Source of the DNA: Bradyrhizobium sp. CCBAU 53421
GTDB lineage: Bacteria; Pseudomonadota; Alphaproteobacteria; Rhizobiales; Xanthobacteraceae
DNA length: 64,000 nt
Assembly (NCBI RefSeq): GCF_015291625.1
Contig: NZ_CP030047.1
Coordinates: 7,626,001 to 7,690,000, forward strand
Direction: 5' to 3'
The position numbers were made by a program, and so were the translations under genes. This document shows positions 18,591 to 26,454 of this stretch, piece by piece. Numbering within the stretch: the stretch's first letter is position 1; the number at the start of each line of letters is the position of its first letter. The notes below the pieces were generated by a model. That model did no database searches. It was not told the origin of the DNA and was given only the letters and a program-made list of their open reading frames with translations.

Positions 18591-20134
18591 TGTCTCGTCC
18601 TGGCCGCTGGGTTGAAGGGGCCGAAGTCCATCACCAGGGCGGAATAGGGCGCCCACGCAAGGTTGCGGCGCTTTGCGTAAAAGGCGCCATTGTTGTGCAG
18701 AATGATGAAGGGTACGTCCTCTGCAAGGATCTCCAGAGCACGATGAGCGAGCTCCTTGCGCTGCTCGGCATCGCTTGACTGCGCGAAAGCCGCACCGACC
18801 GATTGGTATTGCGGGGAGTCCCATATCTTGAGGGCGTGTTGGCCGCCCCCCGCGGCATGCTGACGCCAAACCATGGATGTCGGATCGGGCCAGGACGGCA
18901 GAAAGGATTCATCCCAGATCGCATGGGAGGGTTTTGCATAGACCTGGCTGAAATTCTCCATCGGATGCAGCACGACGTTCAGTCCGACGGACTTCCACAT
19001 CTGGACCAGGATTTGGGCCGTCAGCACCTGGTTCGGATACCAGTTGTTGAGCAGGCGATAGGCAATCGGATCGCCGTCGTAGCCCGCCTGCCGCACCAAT
19101 GCGCGCGCCTTGTCTGGATCATGGGCGGGCACAGGAAACGCAGGGTCGTAGACATCGCCAAACATCGGATATTGCGCCCCATTGGGCACATCGATGCGTC
19201 CCCGCCAGAGCTGCGAAATGATGAGATCACGGTCGATCGCAAGGCTCAGCGCCTGGCGAATACGCCGGTCCGATAGAACGGGTGCGGTAGTATCGATCGC
19301 GAGCACGCGCAGATTGGCGATCGCGCCGCCCACGACATCAAACCGGGAGGCGTCAATCGAGTCGAACTGATCCGGAAGCAGGTCCGATATCAGATCATAA
19401 TCGCCCGCCAAAAGTCCATTGACCCGCGAAGAAAGCTCCGGAACGATCCGGAACTCGATCCTATCGAATGGCGGCAGGCCGCCCCAATAGTCATCGTGAG
19501 ACTTGAGGACGAGACTGACGTCCTTCTGGTTCGAGATCACGCGATATGCGCCGGCCCCGATCGGCGCCCTGAACCAATTGTCCCAGCTGCCGGCGTTGCG
19601 GAAGGCGGCTTCGCTGACGATTTGCGCACTCCAGGCCGCGAGCTTCTTGTCGATCGCCGGGTCGGGGCCCTTGGTTGTGACAAGCACGGTGTGCGGCCCC
19701 CTCGCCTGCACCGAGGCGATGGACTGCTGGTATTGCGCGGCGATGGTATTGCCGCTGCCACTGGGTCCGAGCCTGCGCTCTTTGCCAAGGGAGAAAACCA
19801 CGTCGTCGGCCGTGACGATCGAACCATCGTGAAACTTGACCCCTCGGCGGAGCGTGAATTCGACGCTGGTGTCGTCGATCCGCCGCCACGTTTCGGCAAT
19901 GGCGGGCTTGACGGTCATGTTGTCGCTAAAGTCGATGCGCAGCAGACCATCAAACGCGTTGGAGAGCATCCGCAGCGCCGGCGTGTTGTTGAGCATCACC
20001 GGGTCGGCGTAGTCCGGCTGCGTCGGCACAGCGACGACAAGCCTGGGACGGCCCGATTGACCAAAAGCCCGCGGCGGCATCGCCGCGCCAACTGCAACAG
20101 CTTTCAGCAGGGATCTTCTACTCAGGCCGGGCAT
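18587..20134 (-). CDS. ABC transporter solute-binding protein, oligopeptide/nickel family 5
   Basis: 515 residues. A twin-arginine signal peptide starts the protein (LSRRSLLKAVAVGAAMPP), so export by Tat is likely. The mature part follows the SBP family 5 pattern: LVVAVPTQPDYADP, FDGLLRIDFS, TVEFTLR-like VEFTLRRGVKFHDGS, then RIRQALSLAIDRDLI. Family members bind peptides, nickel or opines in the periplasm. It lies after both permeases and before the phosphoesterase in an operon with one ATGA overlap. The ligand is unknown. Confidence 0.92.
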   Translation of the reverse strand: MPGLSRRSLLKAVAVGAAMPPRAFGQSGRPRLVVAVPTQPDYADPVMLNNTPALRMLSNAFDGLLRIDFSDNMTVKPAIAETWRRIDDTSVEFTLRRGVKFHDGSIVTADDVVFSLGKERRLGPSGSGNTIAAQYQQSIASVQARGPHTVLVTTKGPDPAIDKKLAAWSAQIVSEAAFRNAGSWDNWFRAPIGAGAYRVISNQKDVSLVLKSHDDYWGGLPPFDRIEFRIVPELSSRVNGLLAGDYDLISDLLPDQFDSIDASRFDVVGGAIANLRVLAIDTTAPVLSDRRIRQALSLAIDRDLIISQLWRGRIDVPNGAQYPMFGDVYDPAFPVPAHDPDKARALVRQAGYDGDPIAYRLLNNWYPNQVLTAQILVQMWKSVGLNVVLHPMENFSQVYAKPSHAIWDESFLPSWPDPTSMVWRQHAAGGGQHALKIWDSPQYQSVGAAFAQSSDAEQRKELAHRALEILAEDVPFIILHNNGAFYAKRRNLAWAPYSALVMDFGPFNPAARTRQ

Positions 20135-20173
20135 GGATGAGTCCTTTTTTGCATAAGAAGAAAGCGCGATGAA

Positions 20174-21052
20174 CTACCGGAGCGTCCCGTCGAGGCGATC
20201 GCGCAACCAGTCGCCGAGCAGCGAGACGGATAGCGCCATCATCGAAATGACGAGAGATGGCATCATCAGGATCCAGGGGGCGCGGGCCAGATAGTCGCGG
20301 CCGTAGCCGACCATCGCGCCGAGCGAAGTCGATGGCGGCTGCACGCCGAGGCCAAGAAAGCTCAAGCCGCTTTCGACCAGAATGATTTCCGGAAACGAGA
20401 TGGTCATTGAAACGATCAGTGTCGCGGCCACATTGGGCAGGATATGCCGCAGGAAGACATGAAGCGGGCGAGCCCCGAGCTGGCGCACCGCACCGGCATA
20501 GCCTTGGGCATTGGCGCTGATCGCAAGGCCCCTGGCGATCCGCGCATAACGTTCCCAACCATGCAGCGCGAGCAGGCAAACGAAGACCGCAAGCGAATTT
20601 CCGATGAAGGCAAGCACCGCAAGCGCCAGGATCAGAAATGGCATCGTGGCCTGGAAATCGACCAGGGCCAGAATGGCCTGCTCGATCCAGCCGCGAAAAT
20701 GGGCGGCAACAAACCCGAGCGCGGTGCCGAGAAGCGCGCCAAGAGCTGTCGCACCGAGCCCGATGCAAACACTCATCTGGATGGACAGAATCAAGCGGGA
20801 CAACATGTCCCGCCCGAGTTCGTCCGTGCCAAACGGATGAACAAATGAGCCGCCCCATCCGATCGGCGGCGACAAGCGGGCCTTCAGATCGATCGCTGCG
20901 GCGTCATAAGGGATGATAAACGAGGCCAGCGCGGCGGTCCCCGCCAGCGTGAGAAGACATCCGAATGCTAGGCGGACAGCCAGCGGCGAGCTCGCTCGCG
21001 TGGAGTTCAGCTTCAAGGATGGTGGCTCGGGCGTAGTCCTCTGCAGCATCAA
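20174..21052 (-). CDS. ABC transporter permease, DppC-like
   Basis: 292 residues with about six hydrophobic spans. The N-terminal region has the HPFGTDELGRDMLSRL sequence typical of DppC/OppC permeases, and the EAA-type coupling loop lies around YAGAVRQLGARPLHVFLRHILPN. It forms the inner-membrane channel with the DppB-like partner. The ATG overlaps the last codons of the upstream permease by 4 bases, so translation is probably coupled. Confidence 0.92.
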   Translation of the reverse strand: MMLQRTTPEPPSLKLNSTRASSPLAVRLAFGCLLTLAGTAALASFIIPYDAAAIDLKARLSPPIGWGGSFVHPFGTDELGRDMLSRLILSIQMSVCIGLGATALGALLGTALGFVAAHFRGWIEQAILALVDFQATMPFLILALAVLAFIGNSLAVFVCLLALHGWERYARIARGLAISANAQGYAGAVRQLGARPLHVFLRHILPNVAATLIVSMTISFPEIILVESGLSFLGLGVQPPSTSLGAMVGYGRDYLARAPWILMMPSLVISMMALSVSLLGDWLRDRLDGTLR

Positions 21053-21975
21053 GCAAGCCCTCCCCGCCGGGTCCGCGGATCGATCACGCCATAGAGCAGG
21101 TCAACGGCGAGGTTGGAGGTGACCATGGTTATGGCGATCAGAAAGAGCACGCATTGGACGACCGGCAGATCGCGACTGGCGACCGAGGACACCAGCAGCC
21201 GGCCGACGCCCGGCCATGAAAACACGCTCTCGACCAGCACTGCGCCTGCGATCAGCTGCCCGATCATGAAACCGACGACCGTGACCGTCGGGATGGCGGC
21301 ATTGGGCAAAGCGTGCCGGTAGACGATCACAGGGGCCGGCACGCCTTTGGCCCGTGCGGTGCGGATATAGGGTTGGCCGAGCACATCCAGCATGGCGCTA
21401 CGCGTATAGCGCGCCAGGACGGCTGCGCCGCCGGCGCCCAGCGTGAGAACCGGGAGGATGGCGTGGTGCCAGCTACCAGCACCACCCGATGGCAACCAGG
21501 CGAGCCAGACGGAGAAGACCAGCACAAGCATTAAACCAAGGACGAAGGAGGGGATGGTGAAGCCCGCCACTGCGACAAGCATGACGCCGCGGTCGAGCAG
21601 GCTGTTGCGGTGGAGCGCAGCAAAGATGCCTGCCGGAATGCCGATCAGCACATTGATGAGGAGCGCCGGCACGGTGAGCGCAAGTGTGACCGGGATGCGT
21701 GCAACGACGACGGTGAGCGCGTCACGACCTTCGCGCATCGAATGACCTAGCTTGCCGGTCGCGACATGACTCACATAATCCAGGAACTGGACCCAGATCG
21801 GCTGGTCCAGGCCCCACGCCTTGCGGAATGCTTCACGGGCTTGTGGCGAGGCATCATTGGAAAGGATCTCCAGTGCCGGATCGCCTGACAGGCGCAGCAC
21901 AATAAATGCAAAGCCGACCACGATGAGGATCGTGATAATTGCACGCGCGAGCCGGGTCAGAGCAAACCACCCCAT
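21049..21975 (-). CDS. ABC transporter permease, DppB-like
   Basis: 308 residues from ATG 21975, which overlaps the TGA of the upstream ATPase gene; longer frames upstream lie inside that gene. The protein shows the family marks LRLSGDPALE, GLDQPIWVQFLDYV, the EAA-type loop YIRTARAKGVPAPVIVYRHALPNA and VESVFSWPGVGRLL. About six spans. Partner of the DppC-like permease in a peptide-type importer. Confidence 0.92.
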   Translation of the reverse strand: MGWFALTRLARAIITILIVVGFAFIVLRLSGDPALEILSNDASPQAREAFRKAWGLDQPIWVQFLDYVSHVATGKLGHSMREGRDALTVVVARIPVTLALTVPALLINVLIGIPAGIFAALHRNSLLDRGVMLVAVAGFTIPSFVLGLMLVLVFSVWLAWLPSGGAGSWHHAILPVLTLGAGGAAVLARYTRSAMLDVLGQPYIRTARAKGVPAPVIVYRHALPNAAIPTVTVVGFMIGQLIAGAVLVESVFSWPGVGRLLVSSVASRDLPVVQCVLFLIAITMVTSNLAVDLLYGVIDPRTRRGGLA

Positions 21976-22973
21976 CACTGCGCCCTCACCGCCTGGAGGG
22001 GCTCGTTTTCCGCAATGAGGTGACAGGCGACCTTGCGAAGACCACCTGCAATATTGACGAGCAAAGGCCGCAGATTGCGACAGGCTGGCACGGCAAGCGG
22101 ACAGCGCGGATGAAAATCGCATCCGCCGGGACGCTCGGCGGGGTTCGGGGGATCACCGGCCACGCTCATCCGCCGTGTTCTTGGCTTGCGCACGTTTGGC
22201 ACGGCCGACACCAATGCGCGGGTATAGGGATGAAGCGGCGCCTGCAGGACATCCTCAGTTGTCCCCTCCTCGACGATGCGACCGAGATACATCACTGCGA
22301 CGCGCTGGCTGATCTGCCTGACCGCCCGAAGGTCGTGGCTGATGAACACCATCGCGAGGCCAAATTGCTGCTGGATCTCGGTGAACAGGTTGATCACCTG
22401 CGCCTGGATCGAGACATCGAGCGCCGAGACCGGCTCATCGCACACGAGTAGCTCCGGCGAGGTCGCGAGCGCGCGCGCCAAGACCGCGCGTTGTCTTTGC
22501 CCGCCGGACAGTTCATGCGGCAAGCGGGCCCCTTGCTGCTGCGAGAGCCCGACCCGCGCTAGCAGCGTTGCCACCCGGTCCATGCGCCCTTCGGGATCGC
22601 CAATGCCGTGAATGCGAAGCGGCTCGGCGACCTGTTCGGCAATGCCAAGCCGCCTGTCGAGCGCGCCGAGGGGATCTTGATAGACAAGTTGAATCCTTGC
22701 GCGAAGCTGCCGCCAGGCTCTGGTGTTGCCGGGCGGCATGACGTCATTGTCGAATATCACCCGGCCCGCATCAGGCTTTTCGAGGCCGAGCAACATCCGT
22801 CCGAGGGTCGATTTCCCGCAGCCCGACTCACCGACGAGACCGAGTGTCTCGCCTCTTCTTACCGAAATCGACACCCCATCGACGGCCAGCACCTTTCGCT
22901 GTTTCGTAAACAGGCTGCCCGGCGCGGGATAGGCCTTGGCAAGACCCTCTGCCTTGAGAAGCGCATCGCTCAC
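21975..22973 (-). CDS. ABC transporter ATP-binding protein, DppF/OppF-like
   Basis: About 332 residues from GTG 22973, which overlaps the upstream ATPase stop. Walker A GESGCGKST, Q-loop VYQDP, signature LSGGQRQR and Walker B LLVCDEPVSALD followed by the switch His (ISHDL) are all intact. The C-terminal oligopeptide-transporter extension has the Cys cluster (GCDFHPRCPLAVPAC) seen in OppF-type ATPases that can hold an iron-sulfur cluster. Confidence 0.93.
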   Translation of the reverse strand: MSDALLKAEGLAKAYPAPGSLFTKQRKVLAVDGVSISVRRGETLGLVGESGCGKSTLGRMLLGLEKPDAGRVIFDNDVMPPGNTRAWRQLRARIQLVYQDPLGALDRRLGIAEQVAEPLRIHGIGDPEGRMDRVATLLARVGLSQQQGARLPHELSGGQRQRAVLARALATSPELLVCDEPVSALDVSIQAQVINLFTEIQQQFGLAMVFISHDLRAVRQISQRVAVMYLGRIVEEGTTEDVLQAPLHPYTRALVSAVPNVRKPRTRRMSVAGDPPNPAERPGGCDFHPRCPLAVPACRNLRPLLVNIAGGLRKVACHLIAENEPLQAVRAQ

Positions 22974-23977
22974 GCCACGATCTCCAATGGCCCAGCGACA
23001 TCGGCCCGCAGGCACGCCACCCGCCAGCCGTCGGGCCCGGCGCTGAGTTCAGGTTCCAGGTGGCTACAGACGCCGGCGCGATTTGGGCAGCGCGAGGCAA
23101 AGGCACAGCCTTGTTGCTGCACCATTGCGCCGGCCGTGCCGTCCAAAATGCTGTTTGGTCGCCGCAGAGGACCATCAAGGCTCGCAAGCGCCTCGAGCAG
23201 GCTGCGCGTATAGGGGTGACGTGGCGCGGCAAACAATTGATCGACAGGACCGGTCTCGACGATCCGGCCGGCATACATCACATAGGCGCGGCTACACACT
23301 TCAGCGATCACGCCAAGATCGTGAGAAATCAAGACCAGAGCCATTTCGGTTTCGCGCTGAACATCTCGCAATAGATCAAGGATCTGGGCCTGGACGGTCA
23401 CATCCAGCGCGGTGGTCGGCTCATCAGCGATCAGCAGGTCAGGCCGGCCCGCCAGCGCCATGGCGATCATGACGCGCTGATTCTGGCCGCCCGACAGCTC
23501 GTGGGGGTAGGATGCGAGCCGCCGCCCGGCTGAGGGAATCCGTACGAGGTCGAACAGGCGCCTGGCTTCGGCCTGCGCGGCCCATAGATCCATGCCACGA
23601 TGCAGCTGCAGGGCCTCGATCACCTGGCGGCCGACGGTCAGGACCGGATTAAGTGCGCTTTGGGCATCCTGGACGATCATCGCGATCCGCTTGCCGCGGA
23701 TGCCAGGCAGGCTTTTGGCCGAAGCGCCGAGAATCTGCTGGCCGTTCAGCATGACGCTGCCCGAGATGGTTGCACCAGGCAGTAGGGCGAGAGCACCGAG
23801 CCAAGTCACGGACTTTCCCGATCCACTCTCCCCGATGATGCCGACGGCTTCGCCCCTTCGGATTTGAAGATCGATGGCTCGAACCGCTTTGACCGGTCCA
23901 AAGCTGACCGACAACTGCGCGATGCTCAGAAGTTCGCTCAGACCCTGCCCCTGATTCTGATTCTGATTCGCTAGCAC
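22970..23977 (-). CDS. ABC transporter ATP-binding protein, DppD/OppD-like
   Basis: 335 residues, first gene of the importer operon. Walker [10 protein letters not shown], signature LSGGQNQR, Walker [13 protein letters not shown], switch ISHDLG and C-terminal Cys-rich segment ([15 protein letters not shown]). The start ATG 23977 begins with an odd Asn-Gln repeat (NQNQNQ) encoded by a short GATTCT-type direct repeat, so the true start could be slightly downstream. Confidence 0.93.
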   Translation of the reverse strand: MLANQNQNQGQGLSELLSIAQLSVSFGPVKAVRAIDLQIRRGEAVGIIGESGSGKSVTWLGALALLPGATISGSVMLNGQQILGASAKSLPGIRGKRIAMIVQDAQSALNPVLTVGRQVIEALQLHRGMDLWAAQAEARRLFDLVRIPSAGRRLASYPHELSGGQNQRVMIAMALAGRPDLLIADEPTTALDVTVQAQILDLLRDVQRETEMALVLISHDLGVIAEVCSRAYVMYAGRIVETGPVDQLFAAPRHPYTRSLLEALASLDGPLRRPNSILDGTAGAMVQQQGCAFASRCPNRAGVCSHLEPELSAGPDGWRVACLRADVAGPLEIVA

Positions 23978-24398
23978 GCAAGCACCGCGAAAATGCCAGC
24001 GTGGTCCAGCTGCTTTTGGACCGGCCCCTTGCCACTGTCACATGCGCAAGCGAAGGAAGCAGCAGAACGCTCAGCTGTGGCGCCGCACTCCGTCTTGAGG
24101 ATGTCGACCAAGGCAGATGCCATTTGCTCTTTCCTTTCATGTCACGACCGCGCTGCCACAGCCGGTCGCCGCCAGCAGCTATCGCAGCACGGCTTGGAAT
24201 GAGCACTCCAAGACTTTGCCCGCTACAGGCCGATGACACTCATCGAGTAATGAGATGCAAACATCGAAAGATACGATGGCGAACTGTGCGCGCCAGAAGG
24301 AGTCCGCCAAAACGGCAGCATGTCTCTCAGAGCGATGTACTGTCTAAGGCCGTATGTGACAGAGCTGAGGCACCGAGCCGCCGCCCTTCTACGCCCGA
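23978..24398. other. Upstream region of the importer operon
   Basis: About 420 bases with no supported gene. It should contain the promoter of the five-gene importer operon on the reverse strand. No clear operator or riboswitch is seen. Confidence 0.35.
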
Positions 24399-24557
24399 TG
24401 GAAGGCGCAAGACATCTACCAGACCACCAAGAACTGCCGCACCAGCGTGAAGATGACCGAGAAGTTCTACGCCTCGCACGTCAAGAACCAGCTGAGCGCA
24501 GCTGCCATCAGCGTTAAGCAACTACCCAAGAACGAAGAGAACCAGGGTAGTGCCTGA
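24399..24557 (+). pseudogene. C-terminal remnant of a tyrosine recombinase (integrase)
   Basis: An open stretch of 52 codons ending in TGA reads WKAQDIYQTTKNCRTS then VKMTEKFYASHVKN, with the NCRTSV-M-EK-Y-SH-KN pattern of the end of phage-type integrases, which carry the catalytic Tyr there (the FYASH Tyr is the candidate). The upstream catalytic domain is missing. It sits 140 bases before a tRNA-Leu gene, the classic place for such an enzyme. The match is from memory of the family, so moderate confidence. Confidence 0.5.
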
Positions 24558-24696
24558 GCCCTCCTCGCCCGCAAAGCCCCCCGGTATCCAAAAGCGCTTG
24601 CGCTCAACTATCAAGCATTATGCCAGACGCAAGCCAAAGGGATTTCGCCTGACACCTTGGCGGGCACGGGTGCACGGGTTATGAAGGCAAGGGGAT

Positions 24697-24991
24697 GCGG
24701 GCGTGGCGAAATGGTAGACGCAACGGACTTAAGCTAACTTGAGTGCTCCCGGGCAGACGCGGGATGCAGAACGGCTCAAATTCGGGCAGGCCTTCGCTGG
24801 TAATCCCGAGCCAAGCCCCGAGATAATCGGGGAAAGGTGTAGAGACTAGACGGGCGGCACCTAAAGCGACAACGCCAGGGTGAAGGGATGATCCAGACCA
24901 CAAACCCCAAGTTGGCGGCGATGAAAGTCGTAGGCGGAAAGAAAATCCGTTGGGATTCCCCGTGGCGGTTCGAGTCCGGCCGCCCGCACCA
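24697..24991 (+). tRNA. tRNA-Leu(UAA) interrupted by a group I intron
   Basis: Exon 1 is 24697-24730 and exon 2 is 24942-24991, with CCA encoded at 24989-24991. The acceptor stem GCGGGCG pairs with CGCCCGC (24981-24987). The anticodon stem ACGGA/TCCGT closes a loop CTT-AAAA once the intron is removed, giving anticodon UAA, split between U34 and A35. The D arm and long variable arm (GGG ATT CCC) are normal for leucine. One T-stem pair is G opposite G (GGCGG versus CCGGC). The mature tRNA would be 84 nt with CCA. No terminator follows before the next gene, 34 bases downstream. Confidence 0.93.
24731..24941 (+). ncRNA. Group I intron (IC3-like) in tRNA-Leu(UAA)
   Basis: The 211-base insert has the core of cyanobacterial-type tRNA-Leu introns: AATCCCGAGCCAAG (P4/J region), AAGGTGTAGAGACTAGACGGG (P6/P7 with the guanosine site) and a terminal G at 24941 (omega-G). 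P1 can form between exon ACTT and the internal guide GAGT at 24741-24744, with the expected G-U pair at the splice site. No homing endonuclease is encoded. Self-splicing would restore the anticodon loop. The same family and insertion site are well known in cyanobacteria and plastids. Confidence 0.92.
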
Positions 24992-25025
24992 TTTTAAAGA
25001 AACCTAAATTGGGAAGGCGGGGCCT

Positions 25026-25955
25026 GTGAAAGAAAGATTTGAGGGAACGCAGAACCGTGCCCTGCTCGTCGCGGCACTTCGCCGTCAAGATTTTGCGGGC
25101 GGTAGCCAGGACATAGCCAACGCGCTGGCAGACGCCGGCGAGCTTTGCGAGTACAGACCTGGTGAAAACATCATTGTCCAGGGCGGAGCAGACAACGAAA
25201 TCTATCTTCTCGTTGCCGGCGTAGTAGCGATTACAGTCAACGGCGCCCAGGTCGCCGTGCGTTCTGCCGGCCAGCATGTAGGAGAGATGGCAGCGATCGA
25301 ACCATCCTTACTTCGATCGGCAACCGTTACGACCCTTGAGCCGTCAGTACTTCTGAAGCTTTCGAGCACCGCATTCCTGGACGTCGGCCAACGGTTTCCT
25401 GCGCTGTGGCTGCCGATCGCCCAGGAGCTTTCAAGACGCCTGCTTCAGCGCAACAAGACGATTTATCCGCCCAACAAAGCTGCAAAGCTCTTCATCATGT
25501 CCTCATCCGAGTCGCTGAAGGTTGCGCACGCACTTCGAGCTGGCCTTGAAAAAGATGTGTTCAGCACGGTGTGGGATGACGGGGTATTTTTCGCTGGCGG
25601 GTACACCCTTGAAGCGCTCGAAAAGCAGGTCAGCGAATCCGATTTCGCGGTCGCCATTGCAGAACCTGACGACATTTCGGAATCGCGTGGCCGGCGGGCT
25701 CCTACCGTTCGGGACAACGTCCTGTTCGAGCTCGGCCTATTCATGGGAAAACTGACCAGGTACCGGACAATTTTGGTCCACCCGAGGATCAAAGATCTCA
25801 AACTCCCGTCAGACCTTCAAGGATTGACGCTCGTGTCCTATGATGCAGGCGAGGAGGCCACGATCTCATCGCGCATCTCCCCGGCCTGCGACACCATCCG
25901 CGAGCTTGTCAGAAGGCTGGGCGTCAGAACCTTCGCGATCGAAAAAGGTCGATAA
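25026..25955 (+). CDS. Cyclic-nucleotide-binding TIR-like effector (PycTIR/Cap12 type)
   Basis: 309 residues from GTG 25026, preceded by GGGAAGGCGG. Residues about 30-140 are a CRP-type cyclic-nucleotide-binding domain; its phosphate cassette at 82-101 holds the conserved Gly86-Glu87 and Arg97. Residues about 153-275 are a TIR-like nucleotide-binding domain (KLFIMSSSESLKVA; TLEALEKQ with Glu196; RDNVLFELGLFMG at 229-241). Such TIR domains cleave NAD+ when activated, killing the infected cell. With a nucleotide cyclase next door this fits the soluble Pycsar effector PycTIR. Its 3' end overlaps the convergent JAB gene by 32 bases. It begins 34 bases after the tRNA-Leu with no visible terminator between, so it may share the tRNA promoter. 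Confidence 0.88.
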   Translation: MKERFEGTQNRALLVAALRRQDFAGGSQDIANALADAGELCEYRPGENIIVQGGADNEIYLLVAGVVAITVNGAQVAVRSAGQHVGEMAAIEPSLLRSATVTTLEPSVLLKLSSTAFLDVGQRFPALWLPIAQELSRRLLQRNKTIYPPNKAAKLFIMSSSESLKVAHALRAGLEKDVFSTVWDDGVFFAGGYTLEALEKQVSESDFAVAIAEPDDISESRGRRAPTVRDNVLFELGLFMGKLTRYRTILVHPRIKDLKLPSDLQGLTLVSYDAGEEATISSRISPACDTIRELVRRLGVRTFAIEKGR

Positions 25956-26454
25956 CACGCTGTAACCAGCCCTTTTCGGCCTTCATCGTCTCGTCTTCCA
26001 TAACGACATCGACGCTCTCTGGTGAGGTTCCAGGTCGGAATGCCACAGCCGACAGCTCAAGGACCCCTCTGCGGCGAAGAGATACAATGAGAAGCACGGC
26101 AAAATGCGCGCCGACGTCTGGACTCTCGACGATGTCCTGCATCGTTCGCAAATCCTGCCCACTGGGTAACGCGTTAAATCGTGGGTGGGAGTGCCATTCG
26201 CCGAGATAGTTGAACCGTTGATAGTCGTTTCCCGTTCGTGCAAAAAAATCTCTCAAGAACGTCGAGTTCTGCTCAACGTCGCGCACGAAATGCGCCACCG
26301 AACCGCCGCTCCGCTGCACGGAAAGATCTGCCAGGCGGAAGGTTGCGTCATGCAGGTGCTCGCCCACGAGCACTCCGCCGATTTCCCGGTCGCCCGCGGT
26401 GCGGAGTTCTTTTCGCAAGCGCCCGACTAAGTCAACCGGCAAAATCAATTTCAT
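25924..26454 (-). CDS. JAB/JAMM isopeptidase, Cap3-like
   Basis: 176 residues. The zinc protease motif is complete: Glu24 in REIGGVLVG, then His88-x-His90, seven residues, Ser98-x-x-Asp101 (GEWHSHPRFNALPSGQD). In type II CBASS the equivalent Cap3 removes proteins conjugated by Cap2. Its ATG overlaps the stop of the E2-E1 gene (ATGA), so the two are translationally coupled. It is the last gene of the cyclase operon and runs into the effector gene from the other side. Confidence 0.88.
   Translation of the reverse strand: MKLILPVDLVGRLRKELRTAGDREIGGVLVGEHLHDATFRLADLSVQRSGGSVAHFVRDVEQNSTFLRDFFARTGNDYQRFNYLGEWHSHPRFNALPSGQDLRTMQDIVESPDVGAHFAVLLIVSLRRRGVLELSAVAFRPGTSPESVDVVMEDETMKAEKGWLQRVIDLFRSRRF

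Noticed and set aside
17610..18647. Forward-strand frame of 345 codons over the phosphoesterase gene
   Set aside because: It mirrors the reverse-strand metallophosphoesterase, which has all family motifs; the forward product has none.
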